Origin: Pseudomonas helvetica
GTDB taxonomy: Bacteria > Pseudomonadota > Gammaproteobacteria > Pseudomonadales > Pseudomonadaceae
Direction: 5' to 3'
NCBI RefSeq assembly: GCF_039908645.1
Contig: NZ_CP150917.1
Coordinates: 3,979,501-4,043,500, forward strand
Length of the DNA stretch: 64,000 bases
The stretch's first letter is position 1, and each line of letters starts with the position of its first letter. A program made the translations under genes and the position numbers. Shown in pieces: positions 16,959 to 24,661 of this stretch. The notes beneath the pieces are model-generated. The model ran no database searches. It was not told the origin of the DNA and saw nothing but the letters and a program-made list of their open reading frames with translations.

Positions 16959-17192
16959 ATGTCCGTAATTACTCAATTGGTCATTGCCTTGGTGTTGTCC
17001 TTTCTGCTCGATCAATTCCTCAAACCGTATCTGCTACGCAAGTGGCTAGGAGTGTTGTTGGTGGCGGCGGGTGCGGTTGGCTGCGTTGTGGCAGGTCAGA
17101 TCCGCTTGTTGGGGTTTGATCTGGGGTTGCTGTCGGTTTTTGCCGTGGCGATGGGGATGGGATTGTTCATGAAGCGGCGGCGGTTTGAGTAG
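16959..17192 (+). CDS. Small hydrophobic membrane protein, second gene of the unit
   Basis: 77 residues with GGAG nine bases before the ATG. Three hydrophobic segments cover most of the chain (residues 4-22, 29-48 and 50-70) and the tail KRRRFE is basic, pointing to an inner-membrane location with the C-terminus inside. Not a family I recognise. It follows the preceding gene by 12 bp and was probably co-transferred with it between element copy d and the IS30 insertion. Confidence 0.6.
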   Translation: MSVITQLVIALVLSFLLDQFLKPYLLRKWLGVLLVAAGAVGCVVAGQIRLLGFDLGLLSVFAVAMGMGLFMKRRRFE

Positions 17193-17243
17193 GTTGGCTG
17201 AGCGAGAAAGGCGGGCGGATTTAATATCAGAAAATAAAGCCGT

Positions 17244-18473
17244 GGTGCGCTCAACCGGTCGGCGCAACAAGACGTTGCAACCTATCAGCCGGTGTTTCGA
17301 AATCCAAGGTTTTGCGTGGTCGTTGATTCATCTGTAATGCAACGGCATTGAGATCGGATTGAGAATACCCACTCAAATCGGTGCCGTTGCGAAAGTACTG
17401 GCGCAATAAACCGTTGGTGTTTTCATTCGTACCACGCTGCCAAGGACTGCGCGGATCGCAAAAAAACACGTTGATGTTTGTGTCCAGCGTAAATCGTTTG
17501 TGCTGGGCAAGCTCTGTGCCTCGATCCCAAGTTAAGGAGCGCCAGAGCTGTTCTGGAAGTTGTTGGACCTCGCGTATCAGGCCATCCACAACACTCTTGG
17601 TATCTTTCCCCTCTACCCGGACAAGAACCAAAAATCGAGTGGTGCGCTCTACCAGCGTGGCAATGTGGCTGTTTTTAGAGCCGGTTATCAGGTCTCCTTC
17701 CCAGTGCCCTGGTATGGCCCTGTCAGCCACCTCAGCAGGGCGTTCGGATATCGAAACGGCATCAATGATATGACCTCTGGGTTGCCCCTTGCTCGTAGCA
17801 GTTTTTGCGCGGCGCATCATGCGTCTGGAGCGAAGTACGGCAACCAATTCCTTCTTCAAGACACCTCGTGCTTGAATAAACAGGCTTCGATAGAGCGTTT
17901 CATGGGAAATCTGCATGGCGGGAGCGTCGGGATATTCGCGTTTGAGCCAACCCGAGATCTGCTCGGGTGACCAGTAGAGCTTCAGCTTACTCGATACCAC
18001 TTCGCACAGTTCAGGGGACTGATTCAATCGATACGGTTTGGGGCGAAGTCCGCGTGTCCAGGCTTGCGCATCTGCGTCCGTTGCGCGGTAAAGACCTCGT
18101 CCTTGGTTTCTCGATACTTCACGACTGACCGTTGAGGGCGAGCGGTTTAATTGGGCTGCGATGTGGCGAATGGAATGACCGATCGCCATTCCCCTGGAGA
18201 TTTCTTCGCGCTCGCCCAGCGTTAAAGCAAGCCGAGAGCGGTGCCTGATTCGCGGGGAAATTCCCCCATTGCGAGCCAGTAATGTATGGACAGTGCCTGC
18301 TGGTTTTTGAATGGCCAGCGCTATTTTGCTGAGGGTTTCGCCCCTGCGCCACAACCGCCAAAGCTCTGATTTTTGTTCAGCAGAAAACCCATGTGTACCA
18401 CTGCGTGCCATTTCTTACCATGCCCCAATCAACGAGCGGAAAGTGTACGTTGCGTTGACCGGTTGAGCGCGCC
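17244..18473 (-). mobile_element. IS30-family insertion sequence, apparently intact
   Basis: Terminal inverted repeats of about 26 bp: left GGTGCGCTCAACCGGTC... from 17244, right ...GACCGGTTGAGCGCGCC ending at 18473, with three mismatches. One transposase gene fills the interior. Outside the left end stands GATTTAATATCAGAAAATAAA and outside the right end GTCCCCTTAAG. Joined together these resemble the right half of the island element (AAATAAATCTGTCCCCTT), so the IS appears to have landed in a copy of that element. Confidence 0.8.
17251..18411 (-). CDS. IS30-family transposase
   Basis: 386 residues, full length for the family. An N-terminal helix-turn-helix region (SAEQKSELWRLWRRGETLSK, then SIRHIAAQLNRSPSTVSREV) precedes a DDE catalytic core: D in HWEGDLITG, D in TWDRGTELAQH, and E in RGTNENTNGLLRQYF. 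All three residues are present and there is no frameshift, so the element could still be active. It lies wholly within the terminal inverted repeats. Confidence 0.92.
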   Translation of the reverse strand: MARSGTHGFSAEQKSELWRLWRRGETLSKIALAIQKPAGTVHTLLARNGGISPRIRHRSRLALTLGEREEISRGMAIGHSIRHIAAQLNRSPSTVSREVSRNQGRGLYRATDADAQAWTRGLRPKPYRLNQSPELCEVVSSKLKLYWSPEQISGWLKREYPDAPAMQISHETLYRSLFIQARGVLKKELVAVLRSRRMMRRAKTATSKGQPRGHIIDAVSISERPAEVADRAIPGHWEGDLITGSKNSHIATLVERTTRFLVLVRVEGKDTKSVVDGLIREVQQLPEQLWRSLTWDRGTELAQHKRFTLDTNINVFFCDPRSPWQRGTNENTNGLLRQYFRNGTDLSGYSQSDLNAVALQMNQRPRKTLDFETPADRLQRLVAPTG

Positions 18474-18520
18474 GTCCCCTTAAGTAGGCTCTACGGATTT
18501 CTGGGGAATCGAGGGATGTA

Positions 18521-18988
18521 ATGAGCAACCTGATTTCAATCGCAAGCCATAAATCGAAGTACAGCATCGGCTTCTATCCGACTTTTGCCGTTGACGGAGT
18601 ACCTCTGGAGGTTTGGCTGCCTAGGCATAACCCGGATGCTGAGCTTCATCTCGTAGCGGCCCATTCAGGCTTGTACAGCGATGAAGATACTTGGTTGATA
18701 TGGGATCGGATCTATTCCACTGCACCGGGATGGAAGACCCTGGTTCCCTTGCTTGTCTGCTCTGATGACCTAGACCTGACCTGCACCGTTATTGTCGCTG
18801 AGCAGTGCGCTGATGAGCATCAACTCCAGTGGAGCCGATTTGGCTTGCTAAAGGATTTGATTACGCTGGAACTTCCATCTGTTGACTGGTACGACGCGAT
18901 ACCCTACCTGACCTTTGAAAGGTCCCATTATCAGAGCGTGCTGGACGAGTTCCGAAAACAAGAAAATATCAAAATGGACTGGGAATAG
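18521..18988 (+). CDS. Hypothetical protein, possible immunity protein
   Basis: 155 residues preceded by GAGGGATG. Acidic, W/Y/D-rich sequence with segments YSIGFYPTFAVDGVPLEVWL and CADEHQLQWSRFGLLKDLIT. Reads like single-domain immunity proteins in this island, but no family is recognised. It begins about 50 bp after the IS30 right end and stops about 40 bp before element copy e, so it sits as a single-gene segment between mobile sequences. Confidence 0.6.
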   Translation: MSNLISIASHKSKYSIGFYPTFAVDGVPLEVWLPRHNPDAELHLVAAHSGLYSDEDTWLIWDRIYSTAPGWKTLVPLLVCSDDLDLTCTVIVAEQCADEHQLQWSRFGLLKDLITLELPSVDWYDAIPYLTFERSHYQSVLDEFRKQENIKMDWE

Positions 18989-19028
18989 CTGCGTAAGCTA
19001 TCTACCTGTGATTAATCTCGCCGTTTAC

Positions 19029-19098
19029 TGAAAAGGGGACAGATTTATTTTTCATCGCGTCGAGGCTGATGACAGATAAATAAGTCTGCCCCATTTTC
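19029..19098 (+). repeat. Palindromic island element, full copy (e)
   Basis: TGAAAAGGGGACAGATTTAT, core TTTCATCGCGTCGAGGCTGATG, then ATAAATAAGTCTGCCCCATT. This is the best preserved left half, and it gives the second boundary of the duplicated module. Same orientation as copy c. Confidence 0.8.
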
Positions 19099-19119
19099 AC
19101 TTTTTAGATCCGCCACCGC

Positions 19120-19632
19120 TCAAGCAAGCGCCATCACCCTGTTTACCCGCCTCACCAACTGCCAGTGGACGATCCACAGCGGCAACGCCAAAGCTCCTCC
19201 CAGCGAACCAAGTTCGTTGGGCAGCAATGAAACAATCTGCGCGGTACACCACCCCAGCCCTGAGAACAGGCCAAAGCTTTTGAACGAGCCCAGAGCTTTG
19301 TTATGCCTGGCTTCACGCCGTAGCGATCGGGCCACGTGAACGACAATAAAAAAGTCTTCAATGAAGTTGTAAGGCAGCAGAAACATCAGCCATACACTTC
19401 GAGGCGACGCCACCCTGGATGAAGGTTTGACCAATGTCAGCGAGCGCTGAAGGTCGCGGCAATAAAAGAATACGGCGCTCAGGAACACCAGCGTCAACAT
19501 CGACGCCCCGATGCTGCCCATTGCCTCCAGTTCGCTGAAGATTCCCCCGGCCACCGAAGGATGTACCAAAGGCCACGCCAACGCCCAGGCCACGGGGAGG
19601 GTCAGCAGAATCTTGAAGACGACGAGCAACAT
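19120..19632 (-). CDS. Hypothetical membrane protein, copy 2 of a duplicated gene
   Basis: 170 residues from the ATG at 19632 (GGGG upstream). Same predicted four hydrophobic segments as copy 1 at 15502-16014, with a handful of substitutions. The reading frame is intact in both copies, and most nucleotide differences fall in the 5' third. The whole block 19029-19769, including both flanking elements, repeats 15411-16153, pointing to movement or recombination of the complete unit. Confidence 0.65.
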   Translation of the reverse strand: MLLVVFKILLTLPVAWALAWPLVHPSVAGGIFSELEAMGSIGASMLTLVFLSAVFFYCRDLQRSLTLVKPSSRVASPRSVWLMFLLPYNFIEDFFIVVHVARSLRREARHNKALGSFKSFGLFSGLGWCTAQIVSLLPNELGSLGGALALPLWIVHWQLVRRVNRVMALA

Positions 19633-19723
19633 CGGCGAACCCCGCAATCAATGACAGTCGCCATTATGCCGCAGCGGATTTTGCCTTGAATGCGGTCACG
19701 GGTCGCAGGCGAGCCCCTACAAC

Positions 19724-19766
19724 GGGGGACGGATTGATTGTTCCGGAAATAAATCTGTCCCCTATT
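19724..19766. repeat. Palindromic island element, short form (f)
   Basis: GGGGGACGGATTGATTGTTC, CGGAAATAAATCTGTCCCCT. Its last bases supply the TAG that ends the broken IS1182-type transposase on the minus strand (19762-19764), so it marks the breakpoint in that gene. Confidence 0.75.
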
Positions 19767-20442
19767 TTCTCAGATAATTCGTGGAGTAAGCGTAGAACTC
19801 TGGGCCGCCTGGAGCAGCCGTCCAGCGGGCTTGAGGATCCGTCAGCGATAGGCGTTTCGGTAGCGTTTCGGCCAGAGCCTCTTCATCGAGGGCTTCAAGA
19901 TACTCACGCACGGCGCGGGTGCTCAGGGCCGGATCGCTCCAGTTGACCTGTTCATCACCCGGTACACCGCGCTGCCGACTCGCATCCGCTTTGATGATGC
20001 TGGCGTCCACGGCAAAGCCTTCACCTTTGACCAAGCCTGCGTCCATGCAACGACGCAGCACTTCATTGAACAGCCAGCGAAAGAGATCGCTGTCCCGAAA
20101 ACGGCCGTGTCTATTTTTGGAAAAGGTCGAGTGATTGGGGACTTCATCTTCAAGGCTCAACCGGCAGAACCAGCGATACGCCAGGTTCAAATGGGCCTCT
20201 TCGCACAATCGCCGCTCTGAGCGAATGCCATAGCAGTAGCCCACGATCAGCATGCTAATCATCAGCTCAGGGTCAATCGAAGGACGCCCAATTGGGCTGT
20301 AAAAATCGGCGAGGTAATGGCGCAAGTCGCTCAGATCGAGACACCGATCAATGCTGCGCAGAGGGTGATTGGCTGGGATGTGATCTTCAAGGTTGAACGA
20401 GTAAAACAGTCGTTCCTGCCCACTCGATAACTGTCCCATCAT
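19762..20442 (-). pseudogene. IS1182-type transposase, 3' truncated
   Basis: About 226 residues from the ATG at 20442 (an upstream in-frame start is at 20466); complete transposases of this type are about 450-480 residues. The N-terminal DUF772-type region is intact (LEDHIPANHPLRSIDRCLDL, FYSPIGRPSIDPELMISMLI) and the first catalytic Asp is in EGFAVDASIIKAD. The frame ends with STNYLRK and a TAG inside element copy f, where intact relatives continue after NYL. Upstream, CTACTTTTTCAACAGAATCG near 20501 is the IS terminal repeat, also found at both ends of the remnant at 24366-24557. Confidence 0.85.
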
Positions 20443-20466
20443 GCTGCGTGCTTCCCTGCTGGCCAA

Positions 20467-20783
20467 TGTAGCGATTTTGCCGCAGGCCAGACAGGGGAGC
20501 TACTTTTTCAACAGAATCGGCCAATAGCAGTCATTCGTATCTAATACGGAGCTCACTGCACGTCTGGTAATGTAGTTACCCACTCGTGATGCGGCACGGC
20601 GGTATCCTCCGCGACGACAGAGCAATCGAGGTCGAATTGCTCCAGCAGCGCACCCACCACATCTAAATAGCTAATTGCCACCAACAGGTTGTGTCGGTTA
20701 AAACGTTGTCATCAATCGCCATCCGTCGGGCGTCCCGCCCGATATGCTCGTATTAAGGTGGTTCACATGGACATGACGAACCG
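20467..20783. other. IS end followed by a gene remnant and the promoter of the ATPase gene
   Basis: The IS1182-type terminal repeat lies near 20501-20525. On the minus strand 20553-20708 holds an open tail of about 50 codons ending in a TGA at 20553-20555 (..SYLDVVGALLEQFDLDCSV.. ..HHEWVTTLPDVQ) with no start codon, probably the 3' end of a lost gene. The last 75 bases carry the presumed promoter of the GHKL ATPase gene. Confidence 0.4.
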
Positions 20784-22532
20784 ATGAACAAATTACATTT
20801 TCAGGTGGACTCACGCCTGGCAACTTTGCTCAGTCAGGAGTACGCCTCAACGGAGAAGGCGTTGAAAGAGCTGGTAGACAACGCTTGGGACGCTGATGCA
20901 GAACACGTATCGATCACTCTGCCATCCCCTCTCAGCAGTGATCCAATTCTGATCATTGATGACGGTACGGGCATGACCGCTCAGGAACTCTCCGCCCATT
21001 ATCTAAAAATCGCATCCGATCGCCGTTCCAAACGAGGTCTGCGAACGGCTGGTAAACAGCGGCTGATCAAAGGCCGGAAAGGTATCGGTAAGTTTGCAGG
21101 CTTGATGGCAGCGTCAGTGATGAAATTAAAAACTCGGGCGCGAAGCAGTGAAGTCAGCTTCACGTTGAGCCTTAAGGCGCTAGAGGAGCAGTCTGATATT
21201 GAACACCTACCGATCGACGCCGAGGTGCAGCCATGTCCGCCGGACCTGCACGGCACATCAATTACCCTATCAGAACTGCATCAAGAACTCGCCTACCCTG
21301 ATGCCAACAAGCTCCGCCAAATCCTTCTGCAAGAGTACGGTAGACAGAAAGACTTCAGTATCACGGTCAACGGCAAGCCGCTGGCCATCGATGACCTCTC
21401 TGGCACTTACAGCGAAGACAGTACCACTCTCCCGGAGGCAGGTGACGTAACTCTGCGCTTCGCCATCAGTGATGCCAAAGCTGGCCTGCGACAGCCGGGG
21501 ATCACCTTGATGGTCGACGGAAAAGCGGTTGGAAAGCCAAGCTTCTTCGGCCTAGACGAATGCGATGATTTTCCGCCCAAGCTTCTCAGAAAGTTGTTTG
21601 GCGAAATTGACGCGGATGGTTTGAGCGAACAGGTCACTGCCGGATGGGATGCTGTGGTGGAGAACAGCGAGCTGTTTCATCAGGTTTCAGAGCACGTACA
21701 GGGGAAGCTAAGAGCTGCGTTTGTGGAAACACATGGAATGGAAATGCGTCTGGCCCATGCTCGACTGCAGAAGACAATCCATGAACGATTGGCTGGAATG
21801 CCAGAGTTCAAACGTGAGTACGCGGATCGCGCCATCAAGCGAATTTTAGAAAAGTATTATGACGAAGCACCGAGCAAGGTCGAGCCAATAGTATTCGTGA
21901 TTTTGGAAGCGCTTGAGCGATCCGACTACCGGATTCTTCTTGAACATGTAGCAGAGGCAAAGCGTCGTGACATCTCTGCCGTGGTGGACTCACTAAGCGA
22001 ATTTGGCCTTGCGGATATGGCCTTCCTGGTAGAACAAGCCAACGCTCGATCTGCTTACTTAGACCAACTCGAGATGTTGGCAGCAACGACCAATACGCTT
22101 GAGGCGACCATGCATCGAGCCATAGAAAACAGCCTCTGGATCCTCGGGGCCGAGTACTCGCTCTTCAGCTCGAACAAGACGCTGCAACGTCAGGTGGAAG
22201 ACTACCTCGGCGACCGGTACGTAGGTGAGCTTGCCTCCAAGCGACCTGATCTCCTCCTGAGCGAAGACCTCAATGGAGAGTACCTGCTGATTGAGTTCAA
22301 GCGACCCAGTCACGCACTCAAATACGTCGATTACCAACAAGCCACCGGCTATCGCCATGACTTCGCCAAGCATGTCAGCAAGCCGATCAAGGTCCTGATA
22401 ATAGGGGGCAAGCGGTCTGAGGACTTTCCGGTGGCAAACCTTGAACCTAACGTTTCGGCAATGCTGTTCGTCGATGTCTTTTCCACTGCAAGAAGACAAA
22501 TCCAGTGGCAATTACGGTCACATCCGGCCTAA
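20784..22532 (+). CDS. GHKL (Hsp90-like) ATPase fused to a Shedu-like nuclease domain
   Basis: 582 residues. The N-terminal GHKL ATPase fold is clear: N-box ELVDNAWDADA (residues 29-39), DDGTGM (59-64) and the glycine-rich GRKGIGKFAG (97-106), as in MORC/MutL-like ATPases. The middle is helical. The C-terminal part has IENSLWILGAEYS (about 447-459) and then RPDLLL...YLLIEFKRPS, giving a PD-(D/E)xK signature with D489, E504 and K506, as in DUF4263/Shedu nucleases. ATP-gated DNA cleavage in antiphage defence is a reasonable inference. It is followed after 62 bp by a co-directional gene that may be its partner. Confidence 0.8.
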   Translation: MNKLHFQVDSRLATLLSQEYASTEKALKELVDNAWDADAEHVSITLPSPLSSDPILIIDDGTGMTAQELSAHYLKIASDRRSKRGLRTAGKQRLIKGRKGIGKFAGLMAASVMKLKTRARSSEVSFTLSLKALEEQSDIEHLPIDAEVQPCPPDLHGTSITLSELHQELAYPDANKLRQILLQEYGRQKDFSITVNGKPLAIDDLSGTYSEDSTTLPEAGDVTLRFAISDAKAGLRQPGITLMVDGKAVGKPSFFGLDECDDFPPKLLRKLFGEIDADGLSEQVTAGWDAVVENSELFHQVSEHVQGKLRAAFVETHGMEMRLAHARLQKTIHERLAGMPEFKREYADRAIKRILEKYYDEAPSKVEPIVFVILEALERSDYRILLEHVAEAKRRDISAVVDSLSEFGLADMAFLVEQANARSAYLDQLEMLAATTNTLEATMHRAIENSLWILGAEYSLFSSNKTLQRQVEDYLGDRYVGELASKRPDLLLSEDLNGEYLLIEFKRPSHALKYVDYQQATGYRHDFAKHVSKPIKVLIIGGKRSEDFPVANLEPNVSAMLFVDVFSTARRQIQWQLRSHPA

Positions 22533-22594
22533 TCCAGCCCCACTAGAAACCTTATCAGCAATGACACTCTTAACGATTACAGGAAGCCGGGACT

Positions 22595-23290
22595 ATGATC
22601 TTTGACGCCAATAGGTATGCCGAAGCCTATTACCTAAATATCCAGCCCTCGCCGGGCAACGACTACCCACGACTCAAAGCCTGGGAGTTCCTTTACGAGT
22701 ACATCTGGGACGAATCCCGTACTGACTGGGCTAACCTCATCTCAGAGGATCAGATAGAGACGACAGCGCTGCACATTGGTTTCTACCTAGCTAACTGGGG
22801 GATGTTCCGCGGTTCCTCAGGACTTCTACAGAACAGCAACCTTGATCTGATGAAAGCTTTAACCAAGCTTCTTTTCGAAGGACAAGGCCCGGAGCTGCTG
22901 GAGCTCTCTATGGATGATTTCGCCGAAGACGCTCCAAATTTGGCATACCACCAGCAACTGCTGGATTCAGTACTGGACTCTATGGAGTCGTTAGCATCTA
23001 ACGTATCCTGGACAGATACTCTCAAGACCAAGATCCTGATGGGGATCTGGGGAGAATGCCCGGCCCTTGACCGATTTTATATCGCTGCTTGCCGAAATTT
23101 ATTCCCACGTCGCCCCTCTATCACCACTGCCAGCGGGAAGGGCCTTACCGCTCTGGTCGGTGTGATTCAGGAGCTAGATACTCCCTCCCCGCCCCTGAAA
23201 ACAGGACGTTTAAAACTTACTTACCCCACTGCTCGAGTTATGGACATGGCGCTATTCCAATACGGACTCGAACTACAGAGAGGAGAATGA
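22595..23290 (+). CDS. Hypothetical partner of the GHKL-nuclease protein
   Basis: 231 residues with AGGAAG ahead of the ATG. It is mostly helical and has a striking segment IGFYLANWGMFRGSSGLLQN at about residues 61-80, which I have seen as a conserved motif in uncharacterised bacterial proteins, but I cannot assign a function. It begins 62 bp after the ATPase-nuclease gene and looks cotranscribed. Element copy g starts 55 bp after its stop, so the two-gene unit is a discrete block bounded by mobile sequences. Confidence 0.65.
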   Translation: MIFDANRYAEAYYLNIQPSPGNDYPRLKAWEFLYEYIWDESRTDWANLISEDQIETTALHIGFYLANWGMFRGSSGLLQNSNLDLMKALTKLLFEGQGPELLELSMDDFAEDAPNLAYHQQLLDSVLDSMESLASNVSWTDTLKTKILMGIWGECPALDRFYIAACRNLFPRRPSITTASGKGLTALVGVIQELDTPSPPLKTGRLKLTYPTARVMDMALFQYGLELQRGE

Positions 23291-23344
23291 GGGACAACGG
23301 CTATAAACAGTTGTCAATGAGCAGGGCTTATTTTAATGAAACGA

Positions 23345-23416
23345 ATGAAAAGGGGACAGGCTATTTCTCTGTCACCAACCTTGACAGCAATGAAAAATAA
23401 ATCTGTCACTTTTCCA
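23345..23416 (-). repeat. Palindromic island element, diverged copy (g)
   Basis: ATGAAAAGGGGACAGGCTAT, core CCAACCTTGACAGCAATG, then AAAATAAATCTGTCACTTTT. The core is degraded, but the order and orientation match copies b and h. It lies just upstream of the Mrr-like gene. Confidence 0.7.
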
Positions 23417-23456
23417 CCCTACTTTTTAAATTTTAATCAGTTAAAACCAGGAAATT

Positions 23457-24263
23457 ATGGATTTTTCGAATCTTAATGGCGAGCAATTCGAGTCCTTGAT
23501 TGAGGAAGTATTAATTGCGAAGGGCTTCACTGTCACCAGCAGACCAGCAAGAGGGCCAGATCAAGGTTGCGACATCATAGTAGAGAGATATGTGACAGAT
23601 GATATGGGGCTATCACAACAAGAAGTCTGGCTAGTGCAGTGTAAAAACAACTCAGTTAGCGGAAAGTCGGTAAGAGAGAGCGATATCGGAAACTTTTATT
23701 TAAAAATGCAGCAACATAGAGCAAACCGATTCCTTCTAGCCACAACCACGACACCTGCGGAGACTGTGAAATCACAGTTTAAAGCGCTCAACGAAGATAG
23801 CTCGCTAAATAGAAAGGCTATATTTTGGAACTATCAGGACCTCATAATTATTCTTGATAAATTTGAAGAAATCAGAAATCGTTACCAATACTGGGACGCT
23901 GAGGCAGAAAACCTGTGCGAGCTTATAACTTCAGATCATAAACTTTTCTCCTATCATCGAGGTGTTATGCCTTGGGGCGACAAGAAAACTGCCATTTATG
24001 GAAACGACGGCTATGACCCGAATCCTGGAGAGCCAATAAACGAATTCACACGCCGTACTCGACGACAAGTTGAGATCCTCATCAAACTTGTCAAACAAGA
24101 GGATTTGCAGACACTAGCCTTCGGAAAGTCGAAAAGTGGTGCTACATGGGTTGTTCTAGTCAACTCAAACGATCAAGTCAAACTGAGCGAAATGCTTAAT
24201 TCTGCCTTTTGGGCTGCTTATGAGGAACAGATTGGACAAAAAAATAGTGTAGAAAGGGAATAG
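23457..24263 (+). CDS. Mrr-like restriction endonuclease
   Basis: 268 residues, CAGGAAA before the ATG. The N-terminal half is a PF04471-type nuclease domain: NGEQFESLIEEVLIAKGFTV, GPDQGCDIIVE with catalytic Asp39, and VWLVQCKNN giving Q61-x-K63. Mrr-type enzymes cleave modified or foreign DNA. The C-terminal half is unknown. The gene is visibly more AT-rich than the core. Its last codons (..KNSVERE) and its stop lie inside element copy h, so the true C-terminus may have been lost. Copies g and h bracket it. Confidence 0.8.
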   Translation: MDFSNLNGEQFESLIEEVLIAKGFTVTSRPARGPDQGCDIIVERYVTDDMGLSQQEVWLVQCKNNSVSGKSVRESDIGNFYLKMQQHRANRFLLATTTTPAETVKSQFKALNEDSSLNRKAIFWNYQDLIIILDKFEEIRNRYQYWDAEAENLCELITSDHKLFSYHRGVMPWGDKKTAIYGNDGYDPNPGEPINEFTRRTRRQVEILIKLVKQEDLQTLAFGKSKSGATWVVLVNSNDQVKLSEMLNSAFWAAYEEQIGQKNSVERE

Positions 24264-24320
24264 ATTTATTTATCTGCCGTCAACCTCGACGCAATGAAAA
24301 ATAAATCTATCCCCTTTTAC
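24250..24320 (-). repeat. Palindromic island element, full copy (h)
   Basis: TAGAAAGGGAATAGATTTAT, core CGTCAACCTCGACGCAATG, then AAAATAAATCTATCCCCTTT. Same orientation as b and g. It overlaps the last 14 bases of the Mrr-like gene and provides its stop codon. Confidence 0.75.
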
Positions 24321-24365
24321 AATCGCCTCGTTACGGGGCTGGACAGCCTCTGACCGACTGACTGC

Positions 24366-24557
24366 TTCGGCCGATTCTGTTGAAAAAGTCGGTTTTCTGA
24401 AACGGCCAGGATAGCCATCGGTGAAAACGTCTTTTTAGGACGCTGCTACGTGAAATCTGAGTCCAGCAACCTCTCTCGAAGGTAAAGATTTCAATCTCAG
24501 ACGCACGCTTTTCTGCTGCGGAAACCATGGCCGACTTTTTCAACAGAATCGGCCGAA
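24366..24557. mobile_element. MITE-like remnant with IS1182-type ends
   Basis: 192 bp with perfect 27-bp terminal inverted repeats (24366-24392 and 24531-24557) containing GGCCGATTCTGTTGAAAAAG. The same terminal sequence flanks the truncated IS1182-type transposase near 20501. It has no coding capacity, so it is a non-autonomous derivative or internal deletion that a related transposase could have moved. From 24558 to 24661 no gene is seen. Confidence 0.75.
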
Positions 24558-24661
24558 AGCTGTCTGTCGCAAGCTGCTCCTAGCGCCCCATTGCTGCCGG
24601 TCAACATCGGCAGAGATCGGCCAGAGGCATTCATTCGGCTGAAGGCTAGTCATCAGCCTCC

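Noticed and set aside
11961..24320. Integron-like cassette array with attC sites
   Set aside because: The spacing and palindromic form are suggestive, but the elements lack attC core sites (RYYYAAC/GTTRRRY), no integrase is present, and genes lie on both strands with their own ribosome sites.
24331..24543. 70-codon frame on the minus strand
   Set aside because: Falls inside the MITE-like remnant and reads through its terminal repeat; not a gene.
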